Shown here piece by piece: positions 58,359 to 64,000 of a stretch of 64,000 nucleotides of DNA. Both the position numbers and the translations under genes were made by a program. The DNA comes from Adiantum capillus-veneris (lineage: Eukaryota; Streptophyta; Polypodiopsida; Polypodiales; Pteridaceae): NCBI GenBank assembly GCA_014529385.2, contig CM043959.1, positions 58,382,753 through 58,446,752 on the forward strand, written 5' to 3'. Each line of letters opens with the position of its first letter. Within the stretch, counting starts at the first letter, position 1. A model generated the notes under the pieces. It was given only the letters and a program-made list of their open reading frames with translations, was not told the DNA's origin and ran no database searches.

Positions 58359-58786
58359 TGTTACAAACTTGGGCACCCCAAGTCGGAAATCTGGCACAAC
58401 ACACGAGAGAATCACCTAAAATACTTCACAACTTTATCACTCTTTAAAATTGGAGTCGACACGACCCGACATAGTTCCGTGCCGAAAGGTATTGGCCCCA
58501 AAATCTGGCATCCCTTTCGGTATTTATTTTTATATTAATGCTTGAGCAAAGTTACAACTCCCGAGGGAACCTCTAGATGCTCTGTAGAGTGAGGACCTCT
58601 AGATGCTCTGTAGAGTGAGGTCGGAAGGGTCTATTTATTCTTACAAGGGATGCCCCAAAGTAGAGCCCCAGAAGCAATTAAACTCAAAAGCATCTCCAAA
58701 AATTGCCAAAAAGCAATCAGCGCAATTTATGGAAATCCGTACAGCAACCACGTCAACATGACAACATGTCAGCGAGCATCATAAAC
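58359..58786 (-). repeat. Partial LTR related to element D
   Basis: The plus-strand start TGTTACAAACTTGGGCACC parallels TGTCACAAGACGGGCACC of element D. The GTATTGGCCCC...CCCTTTCGGTATTT block lies at about 58489-58527. A 25-bp unit (CCTCTAGATGCTCTGTAGAGTGAGG) is duplicated in tandem near 58570-58620. It is interrupted at 58787 by element D. Confidence 0.6.
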
Positions 58787-58791
58787 CATGC
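58787..58791 (+). repeat. Target-site duplication CATGC (left) of element D
   Basis: Identical to 63340-63344, exactly outside the element's LTR ends. Confidence 0.85.
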
Positions 58792-59409
58792 TGTCACAAG
58801 ACGGGCACCACGTGCCAATAGAAAAGAACAGACTCAACAGACTTTTAGCACTTCAATAATAACTGAACTAAGAGAGAGAGAGAGAGAGACGTCACGCGAC
58901 ACGGAGTGGCGGAATTCCACCCCAGAGAGTATTGGCCCCAAACCTTGGCGCCCCTTTCGGTATTTCTTTATATTGCATCATCAAAGTACAAGCCAGTACT
59001 CCAGACTCTGCACCTTCTCCAGGAAGCATCCTAGAGAATGAGCCCTTGGCGCATATTTAAAGGCCCTTGGCCTATGAAACGCAGTTTACATGAAAAGCCT
59101 TCAAACTCAAAAGCTTTTGGTCCAAAAGCAATGCCAAAATGTTGCCAACGTAAATCACGGAATTCCATACAATTGCCACGTCAGCACTATCAACGGAAAA
59201 TCCGAAAAATGCCACGTCATCAACTGCTACGCATGTGTGCGGGTCCTGCTTTATTTTAATCCTTTATGTCACTTGGGGCCGCATCGGACGGGGTCCCCAT
59301 AAGTTGGTAGGACTTCTTCTGTTACTTGTTCTTCTTAGGGTTAGGCCCCTCGGCCAGCATCTGCAAGTTGGATCCATTCTTCAAGGCTTTGACACATCAG
59401 TTTGTGACA
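58792..59409 (-). repeat. 3' LTR of element D
   Basis: Plus-strand ends are TGTCACAAGACGG and CAGTTTGTGACA. It includes an (AG)n tract at about 58870-58889 and the ACCGAAAGGGG block (reverse) at about 58930-58967. Confidence 0.87.
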
Positions 59410-61114
59410 TCTCCCCTTCTTGAAATAGAGTAATCGTCCGCGATTACAGCATATCTGCAAAACAACTCAAGTTAGCTCAAAAATTTCCGAGGGTCATTCG
59501 GAGGGACAATCAATTTCCTCTTTTTGTTAAGGAGTTAGCTTCTCCTTTCGGCTCTTTTGATCAAGGAGTTGGCTTCTCCTTTCGGCTCTTTTGACCAAGG
59601 AGTTGGCTTCTCCTTTCGTCCAGATCGGAACTCTTGATATTCCGACGTAGTAAAATTAGCCATCACACCCAGACTGCACTGATCTTCCACATGTGTCTTG
59701 ATGCACTAAAATTACATACCCAGGCAATCTCATCTAATTAGGAATATTCAATGGTTGGCACATCTTAACGCAACACAAATGCTTACATATGCATGTTAAG
59801 ACATAGAATCATAAAGTCGCCGATCAACACTCCTCCCGCATAACCAAACAAGGTCCGGGCCAGGAGATGTTCAACGACTCTCTCATCACTCCTCCAGCAT
59901 AACCTAAAAAGGTCCGGGCCGGAACATATAGAGGCCTTTTACAACCAAATGCCCCCCAAACCGCAGCCTACGTTGTTTGGAGGTGCTAAGAGTAACCACT
60001 ACTCAAACTTCTTAATATTCCTCTCGCATAACCATCCAGGTCCGGGCCGGGAGTCACAACAACAATTATTTTACAAGCATACAACCAAACGCTCCCTAGG
60101 CATCGGCCTGCGTCGTTCGAAGGTTTTCTAGCATACAACGGAACGTTCCCCAAACATGGCCTACGACGTTCCGAGGTTTTCAAACATACAACGAAACGCT
60201 CCCCAGGCATCGGCCTGCGTTGTTCCATGGTTCAAACAATACCAAAACAGTATTTCTCACTTCTCCATCCGGGAGTAAAATCACCCATCAATGAAACCAA
60301 TATTAAAACCAGAGTCAAACATTTCCAATCGTCACCAAAACAGGTTCAAAACAGATACAATCCACTTCAAACAAATTCCAACAGGATCACCAAACAAGCT
60401 CTGAAACAGATTTCAAACTTTAAAAGCAATCTCGACATCAGTCGAGCTCGAAAAGTCGATTGACTTTCCATCCTTAAACCTGCATCAAAAATTAGGGTTA
60501 GGTTTATTCCATAAGGTCGTAGCCGAGCACAGCATGGTCCATCAGCTCTTGGACAGACAGTGTTTTCTTTGGCAGCGATGGTAGTCCAAAGATAGCAATC
60601 GCACTGGACCTCCAAGGTCATCTGCTTGTGAAGAGACATCTACTGAAAATTTCAAGTTATAATCTGCTAGGGTTTCCATGGCAAGCATTTCAGGATACCC
60701 CACTCTACCAGAAGTTGCACTACGAAGGAGGATGTCAAAAACCATATAACTTCGGACAAAAATTTTCTTGAAAGCTTGCCAAGTCCTTGGAAGCGTGCGG
60801 CTTGGTAGCTATAGACATCGTCATCTACATGGCACTGCTTTTGAGAAAAACAGTGACTCGAAACAAATATTGGATCCTTCTCTTGCAAGTGATCTTTTTG
60901 TCTTATGCCCTGTAAGGCATGAGCGGTGAAGACGGAAGCGCGCCCGATGCGCGATGAAGTAAGGGTGGGAGTGGCTAATAAGTCCGGGGTCGAGACCCAG
61001 AGATACTTCAAATAAAATTCCAGTCAACTTTTGGAAGCGACTGTTTGCTCTATCTGCTCTTTGGTAGGACCAGTATGCTTTTAGAAAAGCACACACTTGA
61101 TGCTCTGATACCAC
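59410..61114 (-). other. Internal region of element D with local tandem repeats
   Basis: Three units of about 37 bp (AAGGAGTTrGCTTCTCCTTTCGGCTCTTTTGA) lie at 59528-59620. CCGCATAACC...AGGTCCGGGCC(A/G)GGA units occur near 59837, 59890 and 60023. Units around GGCATCGGCCTGCGT(C/T)GTTC recur at 60090-60230. No protein domain is seen in either strand. Confidence 0.6.
61101..61113 (-). promoter_or_regulatory. Primer-binding site of element D (initiator tRNA-Met type)
   Basis: The minus strand reads TGGTATCAGAGCA one base inside the 5' LTR, the classical plant retroelement site pairing with the 3' end of initiator tRNA-Met. Confidence 0.85.
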
Positions 61115-61202
61115 TGTCACAAGACGGGCACCACCGTGCCAATAGAAAAGAACAGACTGAATAGACTTTTAGCACTTCAATAACAACCGAAGAGAGAGAG
61201 AG

Positions 61203-61206
<4 letters not shown>
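61115..61206 (-). repeat. 5' LTR of element D, inner part
   Basis: Matches 58792-58885. The LTR is interrupted within its (AG)n tract by the solo LTR and resumes at 62811. Confidence 0.85.
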
Positions 61207-61236
<30 letters not shown>

Positions 61237-62805
61237 ACAAGGACGTGGCAATTGCTAACTTGAGTTGTTGGTTTCTTTTCGATGATTTTTGTTTAATTTT
61301 TGGGACCCTCTTTTTGAAGTTGCAAATGGCCGGACATTGTATGGCCAATGTGAAACGGCCGACGGCCGAGAGTTTCACACACAATCGGGAAGGGCAGGTC
61401 ACCACAAGTTGGTCGGGCCAATCGGCACTGAAATCCGAGCAGTAAAAGGGTGTCTAGGCTTAGTTCAAAGTCATTTAGGCCCCTCGCTACACTTATAAGT
61501 TGGTGGGTACTAGGGAATTAACTCAAAAGAGGCAAACTGGACACATGGCAACCCCAGATGCAATTGCCAGAAGCATCAGCAAGAGGGGGCACCCAAGAGA
61601 GAGGGCTGATTTTTGTACTTACAGAGTGCTACAGTGTGTGTGAGTAGTAAGTGCAGGTGCTCACAGCTTTCATGGAAAGCTTGCCTTCTCCCTTGCTATA
61701 TGTAGCGCAACGATTTGCTCTCGTGCATCTCTCTCTCCCCTTTGCACATATAGTAATGCCCCACTAGTTGGGCTTCCTAGATGACCATGTACAGTTCTAG
61801 GGTTTTATGCGCGTTTGCCAAGGCAAGCGCCTTCTGTACAAGAACCGGATTAGCTAATTGCTAATCTCCTTCAAGTTCGCACAATTCCATCGCGAAGGAA
61901 TGCGAAAACGGAGAGTTTTCTCGCGTGAAAACTCGTCCGATTTGAAAGGGAGCTGTCCCATTACGTGCGAAAGCACCTGAGACACACGTAGGCGTGCTTG
62001 CCCCGCTTGAAACGGTCCAAAACAGAGAACTACAGCCTGCTGTGGGAATCACCAAGGGAGCCTCGAAAAGGCCTTGGGATGCATGTACAGTGCAGTAGGC
62101 ACCTAACAGTGGCAAAACAGAAAATTACAGCATGCTAAAATTGACCTACAACTCGCTGGAAAGCTTCCATACCGCAAGGGAAAGTGTCCTTGATGTGTAC
62201 TTTTGACCCACGAGATATTTGCGTCGTTATGCTGGCGAAATTGCGTCAAAAACCTGCAATTACAGCCATGGACAGCTTGGTGAGGGTTAGGTGGAAGCAT
62301 TCGGATTGTTTATTTGTCAGGGGAGCCTCGGGAAAGCATTAGGTGCTTGTAGAGGACAATTTAGAGAGATTTCCCACGAGGAATCTCAACTAATTCAAGG
62401 GGCAAGTCGGCACACGGATCGGAGCGCAAAACAGCGAGCTGCAATTTCTCGCTAGGTTTTGTAAAGTGCATGGAAAGTCACCGTGTGCTTGGGATTTTGT
62501 CCGTGGAGACTTCTACTGAGGTTTTGTTGTCGAAATCGGGTGAGTAGAGGAATTTCAACCGGATAAAAGTGGGACAGCTTGTAGAAGTTTACAGGTTTTT
62601 CTCAAGTATAATAAGAATAAAGAAATACCGAAAGGGGCGGCAGTCTTTGGGGCCAACAAGGTGTCGCTCTCTGCTTGGTAGCACTCTAGCTACGAAGTCG
62701 TGAAATGTCTTGAAGTGTGAAATCCAGTCACAAGCTTATTCGTGAAGTTCCTCTGTGTAGTTATCGGGTGAAAGCCAAAGTCTACCGCCCTACGGGCCGG
62801 TTTCA
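61207..62805 (+). mobile_element. Solo LTR related to the chromovirus LTR, nested in element D
   Basis: It ends CTACGGGCCGGTTTCA like the chromovirus LTRs and shares blocks such as CTCTCTCCCCTTT, GACCATGTACAGTTCTAGGGTTTTATGCGCGTTTGCCAAGGCAAG and AATAAAGAAATACCGAAAGGGGCGG (62616-62641). It begins TGTCACAAGGACG at 61233, preceded by a (TG)n run that probably expanded from the LTR start. GAGAG flanks both sides, compatible with a target duplication but inside (AG)n. No internal region or second LTR is present, as expected after LTR-LTR recombination. Confidence 0.78.
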
Positions 62806-62810
62806 GAGAG

Positions 62811-63339
62811 AGATGTCACGCAACACGGAGTAGCGGAATTCCACCCCAGAGAGTATTGGCCCCAAACCTTGGCGTCCCTTTCGGTATTTCTCTATATTGC
62901 ATCATCAAAGTTCAAGCCGGTACTCCAGACTCTGCACCTTCTCCGGGAAGCATGCCAAAGAATGAGCCCTTAGCACATATTTAAAGGCCCTTGGCCTATG
63001 ACAAGCAGTTTACATGAAAAGCCTTCAAACTCAAAAGCTTCTGGTCCAAAAGCAATGCCGAAAAGCTGCCAACGTAAATCACGGAATTCCGTACAACTGC
63101 CACGTCAGCACTGCCATCGAAAAATCCGAAAACTGCCACGTCATCAACTGCTACGCATGTGTGCGGGTCCTGCTTTATTTTAATCCTTTATGTCACTTGG
63201 GGCCCCATCGGACGGAGTCCCCATAAGTTGGTAGGACTTCTTCTTCTGTTACTTGTTCTTCTTAGGGTTTAGACCCCTCGGCCACATCTACAAGTTGGCT
63301 CCATTCTTCAGGGCTTTGACACGTCAGCAGTTTGTGACA
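62811..63339 (-). repeat. 5' LTR of element D, outer part
   Basis: Matches 58890-59409; the end CAGTTTGTGACA is followed by the CATGC duplication. Confidence 0.85.
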
Positions 63340-63344
63340 CATGC
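63340..63344 (+). repeat. Target-site duplication CATGC (right) of element D
   Basis: Same five bases as 58787-58791. Confidence 0.85.
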
Positions 63345-64000
63345 TCTCACCTGGGTCCAAAGGGCTACATCAAGTCACTGTGGGTTCCATTTGAAAGGCT
63401 TCAAGATATAGTTGCAATAGTTAAGGTGAATCAACCAATCCAAACTCTTCCATCCATTTAGCATCCAAAGATGGATAGTTCTTGAACTTCACCAAATAGC
63501 ATCTTGCAACCTTTTCTCTAACCTTCCTTGTGTGCCAATATCTGTTCAAGAACAAGAATCTCATCCAATTCTTCCACTTCCAACTGTTTCTCATCAAGCA
63601 TATTCTCTAGCACATCACCAACAAAGAATCTTAGAAGGCTGACATGAAAAGCATTATATATTTTCCAGCCTTCTGGTAGCTTCAACTTGTAAGCTACATT
63701 GCTGATCTTTTTTGAAATTTGAAAAGGACCATAATATCACATATTGAGCTTAGGAAACAAATGTTCCTTGCCTCTCCTTTTTCTTGGTATGGCCTTTTTA
63801 AAGTGCAGAAGTACCCAATCACCGAGTCTTCTCAAGAGCAATCTTTATCTTCTGTATGTTTCATCCATATCTTGCAAATACTTGTCTGCCTCAAATATCT
63901 TGTCCTTGGTTTGCAAAATGGGTGGGACTTTCTTCCCTCCTTCCACTATCTCAAATGGTGCCTTGCCTATTGATGTATGCACAGTGTTATTGTAAGCATA
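63345..64000 (-). pseudogene. Second chromovirus, 3' end of pol (integrase C-terminus and chromodomain), runs off the window
   Basis: The minus strand from 64000 reads YAYNNTVHTSIGKAPFEI and GGKKVPPILQTKDKIFEAD, then SNVAYKLKLPEGWKIYNAFH and VSLLR. A chromodomain (EQILAHKE..., RCYLVKFKNYPSLDAKWMEE) ends near 63440. It is clearly related to the copy at 50.6-51.2 kb but keeps the chromodomain Trp. Frameshifts and stops occur near 63840 and 63520. The 5' part lies beyond the window; its own 3' LTR is not identified with certainty. Confidence 0.85.

Larger units (their letters stand above)
58792..63339 (-). mobile_element. Element D: short non-coding LTR retroelement, minus strand, containing a solo LTR
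   Basis: LTRs 58792-59409 (618 bp) and 61115-61206 plus 62811-63339 (about 621 bp in total) are near-copies and are flanked by CATGC duplications. On the minus strand a TGGTATCAGAGCA PBS (61101-61113) lies one base inside the 5' LTR, and a purine tract AAGAAGGGGAGA (59410-59422) abuts the 3' LTR. The 1.7-kb interior has no gag or pol domain. Without the nested solo LTR the element is about 2.95 kb, in the TRIM/SMART-LARD range, and must depend on proteins from elsewhere. Confidence 0.88.

Noticed and set aside
59528-60234. CRISPR-like array in element D
   Set aside because: The units are contiguous imperfect tandem repeats without unique spacers, in a plant retroelement.

Overview
This is a nuclear window from a land plant. 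Three interrupted host genes with GT-AG introns can be read by hand, and most of the rest is plant-type transposable elements (Ty3/gypsy chromovirus, LTR elements with tRNA-type primer sites, LINEs with tRNA-headed SINE-like repeats). Very long (TC)n/(AG)n tracts occur throughout. The TE load and loose gene structure fit a large-genome plant; a fern or other spore-bearing plant is my impression, not something the sequence proves. There is no bacterial content.

Region by region. (1) 103-1146 (+): last three exons of a prolyl-oligopeptidase (S9A, oligopeptidase B-like) gene with its full catalytic triad. (2) 2497-14382: an 11.9-kb LTR retrotransposon with a decayed gag-protease region and no recognisable reverse transcriptase or integrase; it carries an antisense LINE fragment. 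(3) 14952-23203 (-): a PRUNE-like DHH-superfamily gene. I resolved twelve exons with phase-consistent junctions (741 codons including the stop). Its introns hold a LINE fragment, two MITE-like elements and many microsatellites. (4) 24.2-30.6 kb: a mosaic of SINE-like, duplicated and LINE-fragment repeats, including two LINE tails meeting tail to tail. (5) 31145-33169 (-): four exons of a PER1/PGAP3-like GPI-lipid-remodelling gene; the signal-peptide exon is not found. (6) 33738-58114 (+): three LINEs in head-to-tail order, each bounded by (TC)n. The third is split by a chromovirus (44684-53380) with a perfect TTTCG target duplication. (7) 58359-63344: nested LTR elements. A short non-coding element (CATGC target duplication, initiator-Met-type PBS) carries a solo LTR inside its own 5' LTR. 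(8) 63345-64000: the 3' end of a second chromovirus, minus strand.

The host genes are unrelated: a serine peptidase, a putative phosphoesterase-fold protein and an ER/Golgi GPI-anchor enzyme. The most interesting material is the LINE biology. LINEs begin and end at (TC)n tracts, stack head to tail, appear to share their 3' tail with a SINE-like repeat, and keep ORF1 and ORF2 in one frame separated by a stop (UGA CGG in two copies). Other points are the loss of canonical DHH residues in the PRUNE-like protein and a sequence block shared by otherwise different LTR families. All exon borders come from reading the sequence and have not been tested against transcripts.
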